From Chitinophaga sp. H8 (GTDB taxonomy: Bacteria; Bacteroidota; Bacteroidia; Chitinophagales; Chitinophagaceae): a stretch of DNA of 64,000 nt. Below, piece after piece: positions 6,357 to 15,631 of the stretch. Each line of letters begins with the position of its first letter. Position 1 is the stretch's first letter. The stretch is from NCBI RefSeq assembly GCF_040567655.1, contig NZ_JBEXAC010000001.1, positions 1-64,000 on the forward strand, in the 5' to 3' direction. The notes beneath the pieces are model-generated. The model searched no databases and had not been told where the DNA came from. It saw only the letters and a list, made by a program, of their open reading frames with translations. Position numbers and translations under genes: made by a program.

Positions 6357-8797
6357 AGTTTGCAGAAGTAATATTGCCATTGGCACTACCTAAAAACTAT
6401 ACCTACGCTGTTCCCGCTCATATGGAAGGCGCATTACAGGTAGGGTGCAGGGTAGCTGTGCAGCTGGGCCGGCAAAAGAAATATGCGGGTATCGTAAAGG
6501 CAATACATGAACAGGCCCCGCTGGAATATAAGACTAAACCACTGCTGGATATGCTGGACAAGGATCCGGTGGTATATCCTACACAGCTGGCTTTCTGGAG
6601 CTGGATTGCTGCTTATTATATGTGCAGTGAGGGAGAAGTGCTGAATGCAGCATTGCCTGCACACCTGAAACTGGCCAGCGAAACTTTATTGCTGATCAAT
6701 GATGCTTATGGGGATGATTTTACATTGCTGGATGATGATGAATACCTGGTAGCAGAAGCATTGCATGTACGGAAAGAATTGCGGGTGGAAGAAGTGCAGA
6801 TGATCCTGGATAAGGCGGAAGTATATTCTGTTATAAAAAAGCTGATAGAGAAAAAGGTTTGTCTGGTATATGAAGAGTTAAAAGAAGTTTATAAAGAGAA
6901 GAAAGAGAACTATGTAAGATTGCAGGAAGCTTACCAGGAAGAGGAACAGTTAGCTGCCTTGTTCAATGATATGGGACGTGCCCCCAAGCAAATGGAATTG
7001 TTGCTGGCTTATCTGCATTTACTGAAAACGCAGGGAGAGGTATTACAGAATGAATTACTTAAAAAGTCGGGTGCTACTACTGCCCAGTTGAAAGGACTGG
7101 TAGATAAAAATGTGTTGTGGATAGAGAAGAAGGTAGTAGACCGTGTGCCGATGGGCAAAACAATAGCATCCCTGGATTTTGAGATGAGTCCGGCGCAGGC
7201 TGCTGCATTGGAAGAGGTGCGCACACACTTCTTGGAAAAACAGGTCACTTTGCTGCATGGCGTTACCTCCAGCGGAAAAACACAATTATACGTAAAGCTG
7301 ATAGAAGAGTACCTGCAAACGGGTAAGCAGGTGTTGTACCTGTTGCCGGAGATCGCGCTCACTGCACAGATCATCCGCCGCCTGCAAAAACATTTCAGTG
7401 GAAAGATCGGTATCTATCATTCCCGGTTCAATAATAATGAGCGGGTAGAAATATGGAACAAGGTAAAAAGCGGGGAAATACAGATTGTATTGGGTGCCCG
7501 CTCCAGCCTGCTGCTGCCTTTTAAAGACCTGGCGCTGGTAATACTGGATGAGGAACATGATGCATCCTATAAACAGCAGGATCCTGCTCCGCGTTATCAT
7601 GCAAGGGATGCTGCGATTTATTATGCTGCCTTATTCAAGGCCAAGGTTTTGTTAGGTTCTGCTACTCCTGCACTGGAATCCTATTACAATGCGCAGCAGG
7701 GTAAATATGGCCTGGTAAACCTGACCGAGCGCTTCGGTGGTATTGAAATGCCTGCGATTGAAATCATAGATGTGAAAAAGGAAATGGCGGAAAAAACCAT
7801 GGACGGCAATTTCACTACCGCATTAAAAACAGCTATCACAGAAAGCATTGCAGCACAAAAACAGGTGATCCTCTTCCAGAACAGGCGCGGATATGCACCT
7901 TTCCTGTTGTGTACTACCTGCGGATGGATCCCACATTGCAAGCAGTGCGATGTATCACTTACCTATCACCGTCATCTGGATAAGCTGCATTGCCATTATT
8001 GTGGTACACGCTACCCTTACGTATATACGTGTGCAGCTTGTGGCAGCCAGACATTGATCCCCAAGAGTTTTGGTACGGAGAAAATAGAAGAAGATCTTCA
8101 GCGTGTTTTTCCGGAGGCCCGTATTGCCCGTATGGACGTAGATGCCGTTCGTAATAAGGATAGCCATAATAAAATGATACAGCTACTGGAAGAGCGGAGC
8201 ATAGATATCCTGGTAGGTACACAAATGGTGGTGAAAGGGCTGGACTTTGACAATGTAAACCTGGTAGGTATCCTGAGCGCCGACAGTTTATTGAGCTATC
8301 CCGATTTCCGGGTCAATGAGCGGGCATTCCAGATGATGGAACAGGTAAGCGGCCGTGCCGGACGCAAGCATGATAAAGGGAAAGTGCTGATACAGGCCAG
8401 CAACACCAGGCATCCCGTATTACAGTATGTTACCGCGCATGATTATGTAGCCATGTATCAGGCAGAGATAGCGGAAAGACAGGAGTTTGGGTATCCGCCA
8501 TTTTTCCGGTTGGTGAAAATTACATTACGGCATAAAAATCAGTTGGTAGCAGAGCAGGCTGCACAAATCCTTTCCAGCTGGCTGCAGCCCCATATAGGAC
8601 AACAACTGGTAGGGCCTGCTGCCCCATTAGTGGGTAAAGTGCGTAATAATTACCTGCAGGAAATGCTGATTAAATTACCGCGCGACAGCAAAACCATTGC
8701 ACATACCAAACAATTGCTGAAAGAATATTTTATTAAGCTGCTTGCAGAAAAGAAATTCCGTTCCGTGAGCATTGTACCAGATGTAGATTGCATTTAA
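6353..8797 (+). CDS. priA: Primosomal protein N' (PriA helicase)
   Basis: 814 residues, full length. This is the 3'-5' DNA helicase that recognises stalled forks and reloads the replisome. The N-terminal 3'-binding domain starts FAEVILPLALPKNYTYAVP. Walker A is GVTSSGKTQLY at about residue 302, and the DEEH box (LDEEHD) is at about 397. Eight zinc-binding cysteines lie between about 521 and 563 (CTTCGW, CKQC, CHYC, CAAC). Helicase motifs GTQMVVKGLDF and QVSGRAGRK follow. It is coupled to the upstream acyltransferase by a 4-bp overlap and is convergent with the next gene, 20 bp away. Confidence 0.97.
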   Translation: MKFAEVILPLALPKNYTYAVPAHMEGALQVGCRVAVQLGRQKKYAGIVKAIHEQAPLEYKTKPLLDMLDKDPVVYPTQLAFWSWIAAYYMCSEGEVLNAALPAHLKLASETLLLINDAYGDDFTLLDDDEYLVAEALHVRKELRVEEVQMILDKAEVYSVIKKLIEKKVCLVYEELKEVYKEKKENYVRLQEAYQEEEQLAALFNDMGRAPKQMELLLAYLHLLKTQGEVLQNELLKKSGATTAQLKGLVDKNVLWIEKKVVDRVPMGKTIASLDFEMSPAQAAALEEVRTHFLEKQVTLLHGVTSSGKTQLYVKLIEEYLQTGKQVLYLLPEIALTAQIIRRLQKHFSGKIGIYHSRFNNNERVEIWNKVKSGEIQIVLGARSSLLLPFKDLALVILDEEHDASYKQQDPAPRYHARDAAIYYAALFKAKVLLGSATPALESYYNAQQGKYGLVNLTERFGGIEMPAIEIIDVKKEMAEKTMDGNFTTALKTAITESIAAQKQVILFQNRRGYAPFLLCTTCGWIPHCKQCDVSLTYHRHLDKLHCHYCGTRYPYVYTCAACGSQTLIPKSFGTEKIEEDLQRVFPEARIARMDVDAVRNKDSHNKMIQLLEERSIDILVGTQMVVKGLDFDNVNLVGILSADSLLSYPDFRVNERAFQMMEQVSGRAGRKHDKGKVLIQASNTRHPVLQYVTAHDYVAMYQAEIAERQEFGYPPFFRLVKITLRHKNQLVAEQAAQILSSWLQPHIGQQLVGPAAPLVGKVRNNYLQEMLIKLPRDSKTIAHTKQLLKEYFIKLLAEKKFRSVSIVPDVDCI

Positions 8798-8817
8798 TAC
8801 TCTGGTATCCCCATCAC

Positions 8818-10800
8818 TTAATTCATTTTTTCCAGTATTACTTCCTGCCTCATAAGGGCGGCTACTTTATTGAAGAGTTGCTGGAAATATGGTTTGGCGG
8901 CATGAGGATAAACGTTTTTCCGATACCATTCCAATACGTATATAGTTAACTGTTTGCCAGCCTCCTGGCAATGTACCTTAAAGCCCATATCCCCTTCTCC
9001 CTGCTGTGGATAGTGAACATCTACCTGGAAGTCTTCCTTGTTGGCTACCCGGTAACCATCCGGGATAGTGAGCTGTATTTTCTTTTCCTGATAGTAGGGG
9101 AACAGCATTTCTATCGGTATGGTATCCGGAGGAACGGTGAGCCCGGTACGTGATTGATTGGTGAGCAGGGCACCTAGTTTTATCTTTATCAGGTTATCCT
9201 GTTTTTCCAGTAAGGCTACCTTAGCAGTAGTATTAAAGGTAACCGGTTTATCCAGTGTTTGAGCCGTCCAGCTTTCATCCTTTACGGTACTTTTAAAATC
9301 CTGGTGCGGTATATACTGGAAGGGAAAGACAGCGTTCATTATAGCTGGTCTTTGTTCCTCCGGTATGGCATTAAAAGCGTCCCGGATATTGATTCCCGGA
9401 TATCCACCAAATGATTGCAGCAACTTTACCTGCACGGTATTTTGTACCAGGTCTGGCTGAAGAGAGGCCTGTATACTGATACTTTGATGAGTATAGTTAG
9501 GGAAAGGCGTACGTACAAAATCTGTTTTTACAGAATGTTTATCTCCTTCCAGTACATCACTGCAGCGCAAAGCCCAGGTATCACTCCACAGAGGAGGATA
9601 ATAAGGAAAACGGGTATCCGGATCGGCAGGTGCTAGTGCCTGACCCAGGTCCGGGAAATAGAGTAGTTTGTTTTTGGCAATGCTGGTATTGACAAAGTTA
9701 CTATCCAGTGGTATTTCTTCCCGGCTGGAAGTAATCAGCAGTTGTGTGCGGATGTTGAGCAGATAATATACGGATGCCATCAGCCGTGTCATGCCATTGA
9801 TATTCGTATTCTTTGATTTTAATACATATTCCAGGTTAATCACCCCTTCATTATCAGGCGCATCATCGAGTATATTGAAGTTGGTTTTGAGATGATGTTC
9901 TACCTGGTAAATGATATCAGCCAGTGACATCTTTTTTTGCAGGAAGGGCCACTTTTTCATTTCTTTTTCGAGCAGTTTGAATTCATGTTTGCCCATATTC
10001 ATCATACTTACAAATTCATCTGTACCAAATTGCTGCCAGGTTGTTTTTACGGTATCCCTGCCTTTGCGCTGGAGGTCGGCATGAAATGCAAATTCTACCC
10101 TTTGCAGATGAGGTAAATAATGATAGAGGCGGGAGGGGAGTAACGCCGGTAACAAAGCGGTATTGGTAGCATAGGTGCGGATATTTCCTGTTACGCTATC
10201 TGTGAGCGGAGGTATCTGGTCACTGGTTTTAGTAAGAAACAATTTATCCGGTGAGGTGACCAGCCGGAAGCCTGTTTCCAGGGTAGGAGCAGCAGCCTGA
10301 AAGTATTCTACCCCATTGATAGCACCGAAAACAATACTGGTTAGTTCATAACCTACTTCGCAGCCGGGCTGTAAGGCAGGCAGATCAATGACGAGCGCAT
10401 TTCTGCCATCCTTTAACCGGGCCCGCTCTGTTGTTAAATCAGCTACCTGTCCATCAGGGAAAAGAACTCTTCCCCGGAAAGTGTTGGCAGCCTCGTTGGT
10501 TTCTAAAACCAATATGATTTGCTTTAAGCTGTCGGCGCCAGCCTGTGTATTGACCCGTGTATTTTTATATACAGTTCTGGTGTGTGTATATCCTCTGGCA
10601 GCATCTGCAATGTTGATATTAAAGTCCCGTGCTATTTTAAGCGAGAGCACTACATAGGGTTCCGCAAGCAGCGCTGCATCCTGCAGTGGATGGGCCACAG
10701 GCGTTTCCTGCCAGGTGTCCGGAAAGTACCGGTTAATCTGTGCAAAGGCGATACCGGGTAAAACCAGTAGCAGCAGGAGGAGGTAGCAGGATGATTTCAT
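8818..10800 (-). CDS. Exported DUF3857/transglutaminase-like protein
   Basis: About 660 residues from the ATG at 10800, chosen because it begins a clean signal peptide (MKSSCYLLLLLLVLPGIAFA); an in-frame extension of 19 residues upstream lacks support. The N-terminal half, with HTRTVYKNTRVNTQ and LPALQPGCEVGYELT, resembles DUF3857 domains that precede transglutaminase-like folds in Bacteroidota. The middle (SLADIIYQVEHHLKTNFN) would be the transglutaminase-like part, but I see no convincing Cys-His-Asp triad, so it may be catalytically dead. It is convergent with priA and sits 72 bp after an SDR gene read in the same direction. Confidence 0.72.
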   Translation of the reverse strand: MKSSCYLLLLLLVLPGIAFAQINRYFPDTWQETPVAHPLQDAALLAEPYVVLSLKIARDFNINIADAARGYTHTRTVYKNTRVNTQAGADSLKQIILVLETNEAANTFRGRVLFPDGQVADLTTERARLKDGRNALVIDLPALQPGCEVGYELTSIVFGAINGVEYFQAAAPTLETGFRLVTSPDKLFLTKTSDQIPPLTDSVTGNIRTYATNTALLPALLPSRLYHYLPHLQRVEFAFHADLQRKGRDTVKTTWQQFGTDEFVSMMNMGKHEFKLLEKEMKKWPFLQKKMSLADIIYQVEHHLKTNFNILDDAPDNEGVINLEYVLKSKNTNINGMTRLMASVYYLLNIRTQLLITSSREEIPLDSNFVNTSIAKNKLLYFPDLGQALAPADPDTRFPYYPPLWSDTWALRCSDVLEGDKHSVKTDFVRTPFPNYTHQSISIQASLQPDLVQNTVQVKLLQSFGGYPGINIRDAFNAIPEEQRPAIMNAVFPFQYIPHQDFKSTVKDESWTAQTLDKPVTFNTTAKVALLEKQDNLIKIKLGALLTNQSRTGLTVPPDTIPIEMLFPYYQEKKIQLTIPDGYRVANKEDFQVDVHYPQQGEGDMGFKVHCQEAGKQLTIYVLEWYRKNVYPHAAKPYFQQLFNKVAALMRQEVILEKMN

Positions 10801-10872
10801 GTATCCAATAAAGTTAGTCATGTTTATAAGCAGGGTGATACCAGTGATGCATTGCAAGCCTGGTCAGCTGTT

Positions 10873-11544
10873 TTATCCGATAGGCATTCTTCCCAGGAGT
10901 TGTATCGCATCAGATTCATAAATATGGGCACCTGGGTCTCCTTTTTTAGCGGCCAGGAGCATGGCATTGGCAATGGTGACTGCTTTGATACCCCGGTATT
11001 TTTTCCAGGTACCTTGTAGCAGGAAATAGAACACCTGTATCAGCCACTTGCCGATGGTTTCGGCCAGGCGGGCTTCCTGGCGCTGCCCAAGGATAATGGA
11101 AGGCCGGAAAATATGGATGCTCTGATAACCCAATTGTAATATCGCCTGTTCAGTTTCTCCTTTGGTGCGTAAATAAAAATTCCGGGACGTAGGTTTGGCA
11201 CCGATAGAAGAGATCATGAGAAATTGGGAAACGCCTTGCTCCAGGGCCACCCTGGCGCAGCGCACAGGAATATCATGATCTACTTCCCGGAAGTTTTGCT
11301 GACTACCCGCCTTTTTTATAGTGGTACCAATACAGCAGAACAGTATATCCCCCTGCAAGGCCGTACGAAGACTGGTAGTATCATCAAAGTTGACGATGAT
11401 GCTTTCCAGGCCGGGATGTTCATGGGCCCAGGGCCTGCGGACAAGCACCTTTACTTTGCTGAAAGCAGGGTCCTGGAGTAATGCAGAAACCAGGTAGGTA
11501 CCTGTAAGCCCGGTAGCACCTATAACAATTGCTGTTTTTGACAT
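10873..11544 (-). CDS. NAD(P)-binding oxidoreductase, atypical SDR family
   Basis: 223 residues. The N terminus is a Rossmann fold with GATGLTGTYL as the dinucleotide-binding glycine motif, then a second strand ending VLVRRP. FCCIGTTIKKAGSQQNF and the conserved SSIGA segment are typical of the HTATIP2-like/NmrA-like atypical short-chain dehydrogenases. YLRTKGETEQ supplies the Tyr-x3-Lys-like block. The substrate is unknown. An exact -7 box (TAGGTTTG, minus strand, 11599-11606) lies about 55 bp upstream, and a 7-bp hairpin lies in the leader. Confidence 0.88.
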   Translation of the reverse strand: MSKTAIVIGATGLTGTYLVSALLQDPAFSKVKVLVRRPWAHEHPGLESIIVNFDDTTSLRTALQGDILFCCIGTTIKKAGSQQNFREVDHDIPVRCARVALEQGVSQFLMISSIGAKPTSRNFYLRTKGETEQAILQLGYQSIHIFRPSIILGQRQEARLAETIGKWLIQVFYFLLQGTWKKYRGIKAVTIANAMLLAAKKGDPGAHIYESDAIQLLGRMPIG

Positions 11545-11564
11545 AATATGTTCAATTAAGCGTT

Positions 11565-11595
11565 ACGGGTCGTTGGTCCGTTACAGCTGACCCGT
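11565..11595 (-). promoter_or_regulatory. Leader hairpin before the SDR gene
   Basis: Arms ACGGGTC (11565-11571) and GACCCGT (11589-11595) are perfectly complementary with a 17-nt loop. Given the -7 box at 11599-11606, the hairpin would sit at the very 5' end of the transcript and might protect it. The function is inferred. Confidence 0.4.
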
Positions 11596-11598
11596 ATG

Positions 11599-11606
11599 CA
11601 AACCTA
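11599..11606 (-). promoter_or_regulatory. -7 box of the SDR gene
   Basis: Minus strand TAGGTTTG matches TAnnTTTG exactly and faces the start codon at 11544. A -33 element is not obvious. Confidence 0.5.
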
Positions 11607-11689
11607 ACAAAATATGACGGGATGGGGGCATTTTTGAAGCGGGATAACCTCACCTGGCGGGATAATTTATTTCATAATCCCCATTCATT

Positions 11690-11697
11690 TATCTTTG
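11690..11697 (+). promoter_or_regulatory. -7 box of murB
   Basis: TATCTTTG is an exact TAnnTTTG match 31 bp before the murB start codon, an ordinary distance for a short leader. The -33 region is AT-rich without a clear TTG. Confidence 0.55.
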
Positions 11698-11728
11698 TCT
11701 GAATCATCATGTTAATTGAACACCGGTT

Positions 11729-12745
11729 ATGGAGATTTCAGAAAATGTTTCATTACGCCCCTATAATACATTTGGCATTGCTGCGAACGCCCGTTACTTT
11801 ACCGCTTTTACATCCCGGGAAGAGTTGTCAGCGGCTATGGAGGATAACCGCGTAAAGTATGCCCCTCATATGATACTGGGTGGCGGCAGTAATCTGTTAT
11901 TCACACAGGATTTTCCGGGGATGGTGCTGAAGAATGATATCAAAGGCATTACGCTGCTCCGGGAGGATAATGATTATATTTACGTACGGGCAGGAGCGGG
12001 AGAGCAATGGCATGGATTTGTACAATACTGTATTGCACATAACTGGGCCGGCCTTGAAAATCTGTCGCTGATACCTGGTAATGTAGGGGCGAGCCCTATG
12101 CAGAATATCGGTGCTTATGGCGTGGAGATAAAAGATAGTTTCTTTGAGCTGGAAGCATGGCATATCAAAGACCAGGCATTGCAGACCTTCAGTAACGCGG
12201 AATGTGATTTTGGTTACCGGGAAAGTATTTTCAAAAAGGCATACCGGCATCAGTTCGTGATCTTATCTGTTACGTACCGGCTTAGCAAACAACCACATTT
12301 TAATACCAGTTACGGCGCTATTGAAGAAGAACTGAAACGTATGGGGGTAACGGAGCTGTCTATACAGGCTATTAGCCAGGCTGTGATCAATATCCGGTCA
12401 TCTAAACTGCCTAACCCGGCAGAAATAGGCAATGCGGGCAGTTTTTTCAAGAACCCTACTGTAGATGAAGCTAAATACCTGGCGTTGAAAGCCGCTTTCC
12501 CCGGTATCGTGGCTTTTCCGCTGGACAACGGGCATTATAAACTAGCCGCAGGATGGCTGATAGAACAATGTGGGCTGAAAGGCTACCGCAATGGAGATGC
12601 TGGGGTACATGCCCGGCAGGCATTGGTACTGGTAAACTATGGCCATGCTAAAGGCGCAGAGATTTATGCCTTGTCGCAACAGGTGTTGGATGCTGTAGTA
12701 GCTAAATTTGGCGTATTGCTGGAGCGGGAAGTCAATATAATTTAG
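11729..12745 (+). CDS. murB: UDP-N-acetylmuramate dehydrogenase MurB
   Basis: 338 residues, the size of the E. coli-like type I enzyme. It reduces UDP-GlcNAc-enolpyruvate to UDP-MurNAc with NADPH and FAD in peptidoglycan precursor synthesis. The FAD-binding part shows YNTFGIAANARYF, GGGSNLLFT, and NVGASPMQNIGAYGVEI. The active-site serine block is GSFFKNP at about residue 237, and the C terminus has KLAAGWLIEQCGLKGYR and GVHARQALVLVN. The stop codon TAG (12743-12745) lies inside the first TTAGCTG unit of repeat locus 3. Confidence 0.97.
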   Translation: MEISENVSLRPYNTFGIAANARYFTAFTSREELSAAMEDNRVKYAPHMILGGGSNLLFTQDFPGMVLKNDIKGITLLREDNDYIYVRAGAGEQWHGFVQYCIAHNWAGLENLSLIPGNVGASPMQNIGAYGVEIKDSFFELEAWHIKDQALQTFSNAECDFGYRESIFKKAYRHQFVILSVTYRLSKQPHFNTSYGAIEEELKRMGVTELSIQAISQAVINIRSSKLPNPAEIGNAGSFFKNPTVDEAKYLALKAAFPGIVAFPLDNGHYKLAAGWLIEQCGLKGYRNGDAGVHARQALVLVNYGHAKGAEIYALSQQVLDAVVAKFGVLLEREVNII

Positions 12746-12914
12746 CTGTTAGCTATTAGTCTTTAGCTTTTAGCCATTGTGTTTTGTTATTTAGTTTTTA
12801 GCAGTAGCTCTTAGCCCTTGTATTTTGTTATTAGCGATTTGCATTGGTTTTATTCTAACAAAACATATTCAGCCAACAGCTAAAGGCTAATAGCTAACTG
12901 CTCATTTAGCTGTT
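12741..12914. repeat. Heptamer-armed composite repeat, locus 3
   Basis: It fills the gap between two convergent genes and supplies both stop codons: TAG of murB in the left arm (12741-12775) and TAA of the reductase gene in the right arm (12871-12914, minus-strand AACAGCTAA). The interior carries ATTGTGTTTTGTTAT at 12776-12790 and a close copy at 12817-12831, a motif also found in loci 6 and 7. Confidence 0.85.
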
Positions 12915-13895
12915 CCTCAATTCTTCTCTCCGTTTGATGTGCCGGATAATTTTGTCTGCATGTTCCCGGGAGTTTTCAATAAACCAGACATGCGTATCCA
13001 TTCCGCCGCATATCACCCCTGCCAGGTAAATGCCCGTCAGGTTCGTTTCCATGGTATTGGAGTTATAGCTGGGATATTTTTTACTGTCTTTCGATAACCG
13101 GATACCGATATTTTCCAGGAACCTGAAATTGGGTTGGTAACCTGTCATGGCAATAACAAAATCATTGGGAATGGTCAGTGGTCCTTCTGGTGTTATAATA
13201 TCTACTTCTGTGGGCCGTATAGCCTGTACGGTGCTGTTAAAGTAAGCATGAATGGAGCCTTCCTTGATACGGTTTTCAATATCCGGTTTTACCCAGTATT
13301 TCACCCTTGAACCGATTTCGGCCTCTCTTACTACCATGGTAACCTTAGCACCTTTGCGATATGTTTCCAGGGCCGCATCCACAGCAGAATTGTGTGCACC
13401 CACCACCAGTACATGCTGGGTAGCATAGAAGTGGGGATCCTTATAGTAGTGTGTTACTTTGGGGAGATTTTCTCCCGGTACACGTATTAGATTGGGAATG
13501 TCATAGAAGCCGGTGGCAATAATGATATTTTCGGCAGCATAAACGCCCTTGGTGGATTTTATATCGTATGCGGTTTCTTCTTCGTTGGGCAATACATACT
13601 CTACTTCTTCAAACAGCTGGATATTCAGCTGATGGGAGGTAGCTACCCGTCTGTAATATTCCAGTGCTTCGGGCCGGGTAGGTTTGGCACTGATAGATAC
13701 AAAAGGCACCCCGCCAATTTCCAGTTTTTCAGAAGTAGAAAAGAACGTCATGTTCAGCGGATAGTTGTAGAGTGAGTTGACAAGGCAGCCTTTTTCAATG
13801 ATCACATAATTTAATCCTGCCCGCTGGGCAGCCAGCCCACATGCCAGTCCTATCGGTCCTCCTCCTATAATGAGTACATCATATGTATTAGCCAT
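12906..13895 (-). CDS. ypdA: YpdA-family bacillithiol disulfide reductase (putative)
   Basis: About 329 residues from the ATG at 13895, which places the FAD-binding motif IIGGGPIGLACGLAA at the usual N-terminal distance (an in-frame start 14 codons upstream looks too long). The second Rossmann motif is VVGAHNSAVDAALE at about residue 160. The family hallmark block NMTFFSTSEKLEIGG, the long linker SAKPTRPEALEYYRR, and the C-terminal YLAGVICGG segment point to YpdA, the flavoprotein that reduces oxidised bacillithiol with NADPH; this assignment is from family resemblance. The last codons, AAC AGC TAA, are repeat sequence. A DinB-fold gene lies 64 bp upstream in the same direction. Confidence 0.85.
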   Translation of the reverse strand: MANTYDVLIIGGGPIGLACGLAAQRAGLNYVIIEKGCLVNSLYNYPLNMTFFSTSEKLEIGGVPFVSISAKPTRPEALEYYRRVATSHQLNIQLFEEVEYVLPNEEETAYDIKSTKGVYAAENIIIATGFYDIPNLIRVPGENLPKVTHYYKDPHFYATQHVLVVGAHNSAVDAALETYRKGAKVTMVVREAEIGSRVKYWVKPDIENRIKEGSIHAYFNSTVQAIRPTEVDIITPEGPLTIPNDFVIAMTGYQPNFRFLENIGIRLSKDSKKYPSYNSNTMETNLTGIYLAGVICGGMDTHVWFIENSREHADKIIRHIKRREELRNS

Positions 13896-13959
13896 AGCGT
13901 TAAAATTACGAATAATGTTGCTTAAAGGCGTAAGCAAAAAGGATGAAAGGAAGGAGGAA

Positions 13960-14484
13960 CTAAGCGGGCATATTTTCCAGGTTATCTTCTATGCGGGTAA
14001 TCTGATGTAAATGCCGTTCAGTATGATAAATCAGATAATAGATCCATTCAATTTTGGTCAAAAAACCGAACAGGTTATGTTCAAAAGCTTTGCATTCCTG
14101 ATCAGGATGATGCTCCAGTGCTCCTTTTATCAATTCCCGGGTGGCCCTGAAGTCGGTGCTATAGCTGGCGATATCTTTATAGACGGTTTTAGAAGCAATA
14201 GGTTTGGTTACAAACAGCCGCTTGCTGAAATCCATAAACAGTTCCGCAATCTGTTTTACTTTACTATCGGGAGAACGGTCTTGCACGGGAGCGGTGTTAC
14301 CTTGTAGTGTTTCACACACAGATTGTTCTATCATCAGTACATGTTCGGCGCTCTCCATAATGGTCCATTGTGTATGCTGATTGCGGACCATGAGCTTATC
14401 GGCAGGGATCGTATCCAGGATGTCCAGGAATAAGGCGGTATTGTTATCCAGTTGTGTGCTCAGATTGGCAATATTGGGTAGCAT
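13960..14484 (-). CDS. DinB-family metal-binding protein
   Basis: 174 residues forming the predicted four-helix DinB/YfiT fold. Candidate metal ligands are the histidine in SAEHVLMIEQ (about residue 47) and the pair in HTERHLHQITRIED near the C terminus. DinB_2 proteins include bacillithiol-dependent S-transferases (BstA) as well as proteins of unknown function. The adjacent YpdA-like gene downstream makes a thiol-linked detoxification role plausible, but that is inference from neighbourhood. Confidence 0.85.
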   Translation of the reverse strand: MLPNIANLSTQLDNNTALFLDILDTIPADKLMVRNQHTQWTIMESAEHVLMIEQSVCETLQGNTAPVQDRSPDSKVKQIAELFMDFSKRLFVTKPIASKTVYKDIASYSTDFRATRELIKGALEHHPDQECKAFEHNLFGFLTKIEWIYYLIYHTERHLHQITRIEDNLENMPA

Positions 14485-14570
14485 GATAGTAGTTTTAGGT
14501 AAATGATCATACCTTGACTATGTATGCAGCGCAATTTTCATGCCCGGGAAAGTTGGGGAAATATGGCCTG

Positions 14571-15446
14571 CTATATTTTCCTTGCGTGGACTATCCTGAA
14601 AAATTCATACCCTTTCATATGTGCAGCTGCAGGGCCCATCCACCTGCGGCGATAATCAGCAGACCCTTCTTGATACAGCAGCTGCATGTTTTCCTGTGCC
14701 AGAAAGCCAATAAGATCTGTGGTATTGATGCCAAAGGTCCAGTCCTCATTTGCCTTTTTTAACAATTTAAATACCCTGGTTAAGCCTTTAAACAGGTGAG
14801 GCGTGTCTATGGCGCATTGTTCTACATAGGTGAAGATGAGCTGTGTACCGGCAGGGAACTGGCTGATATATTTAAACATGGCTGCTACCGCACGACCTTT
14901 AAGATAACTGGTGACCGCTTCTATCAGGAATAATGTTTTATAGTGTGGATTTTGTAGTAATGGGGTCATAATATCTGCCATGTTTTGCAGTTCAAAATCG
15001 ATGGGCATGTAATCAACCGGCAACAGCGGCAATGCTTTTTGTGCATTCAGTTGCGCCAGTTTCACCTCCTGTGTATTGGGGTGATCTACTTCCACAAAAT
15101 GTGCCTCCAGGCCCATGCGGTGGGCCCGGCAATCAAATCCTGCTCCGAGGATAATGATCTGATTAATACCATTTTCTTTTACTTCACGGATAATCATTTC
15201 ATCAATCTGCCGGGTTCTGGCTACCACAGAAGTACGTGCACCCGGCCATCTCAGGTCGATATACCTGCAAAGCAGGTAACGGAAGCCTGGTATTGCACAA
15301 CGCTTAACACCCCAGTGATGGTAAGGAGAAATAAATAAACGGGCATATGGATCATAGAACAGCCGTTTTCCGGGGTGGCGTGTACTTTCTATTGCCCGGA
15401 ACATGGCGATGTATTTTGCAGTTTTGCTGGCATCCACCAGGCTCAT
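14571..15446 (-). CDS. Class I SAM-dependent methyltransferase, LCMT/PPM1-like
   Basis: 291 residues. The N terminus (SLVDASKTAKYIAMFRAIES, then DPYARLF) and the SAM-binding segment IIILGAGFDCRAHRM are characteristic of the leucine carboxyl methyltransferase-like family of bacterial O-methyltransferases. An acidic loop VEVDHPNTQEVK follows at the position that contacts the SAM ribose. LIEAVTSYLKGRAV fits the family's later core. Substrates of bacterial members are mostly polyketide-like or unknown; none can be read here. It stands alone, with 86 bp downstream to the DinB gene and 185 bp upstream to yeiH. Confidence 0.9.
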   Translation of the reverse strand: MSLVDASKTAKYIAMFRAIESTRHPGKRLFYDPYARLFISPYHHWGVKRCAIPGFRYLLCRYIDLRWPGARTSVVARTRQIDEMIIREVKENGINQIIILGAGFDCRAHRMGLEAHFVEVDHPNTQEVKLAQLNAQKALPLLPVDYMPIDFELQNMADIMTPLLQNPHYKTLFLIEAVTSYLKGRAVAAMFKYISQFPAGTQLIFTYVEQCAIDTPHLFKGLTRVFKLLKKANEDWTFGINTTDLIGFLAQENMQLLYQEGSADYRRRWMGPAAAHMKGYEFFRIVHARKI

Positions 15447-15631
15447 ATACGATGATTAAGGAGGTTAATACAAATCAGGTTAGTTTGTTACCATCCGGGG
15501 CCAAAGGACCATATCTTTTTAATGCGGGGCTGACAGTAATCTTTTTTAACAGATACAGCCTGATATAGGGCTATAATGATAATAACCGAATATAATGAAT
15601 ATTAATGATTTTCAGATCGATTGACAAAGAA

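Noticed and set aside
8818..10800. Active transglutaminase
   Set aside because: The fold resemblance is general and no Cys-His-Asp catalytic set could be picked out, so only a DUF3857/transglutaminase-like label is given.
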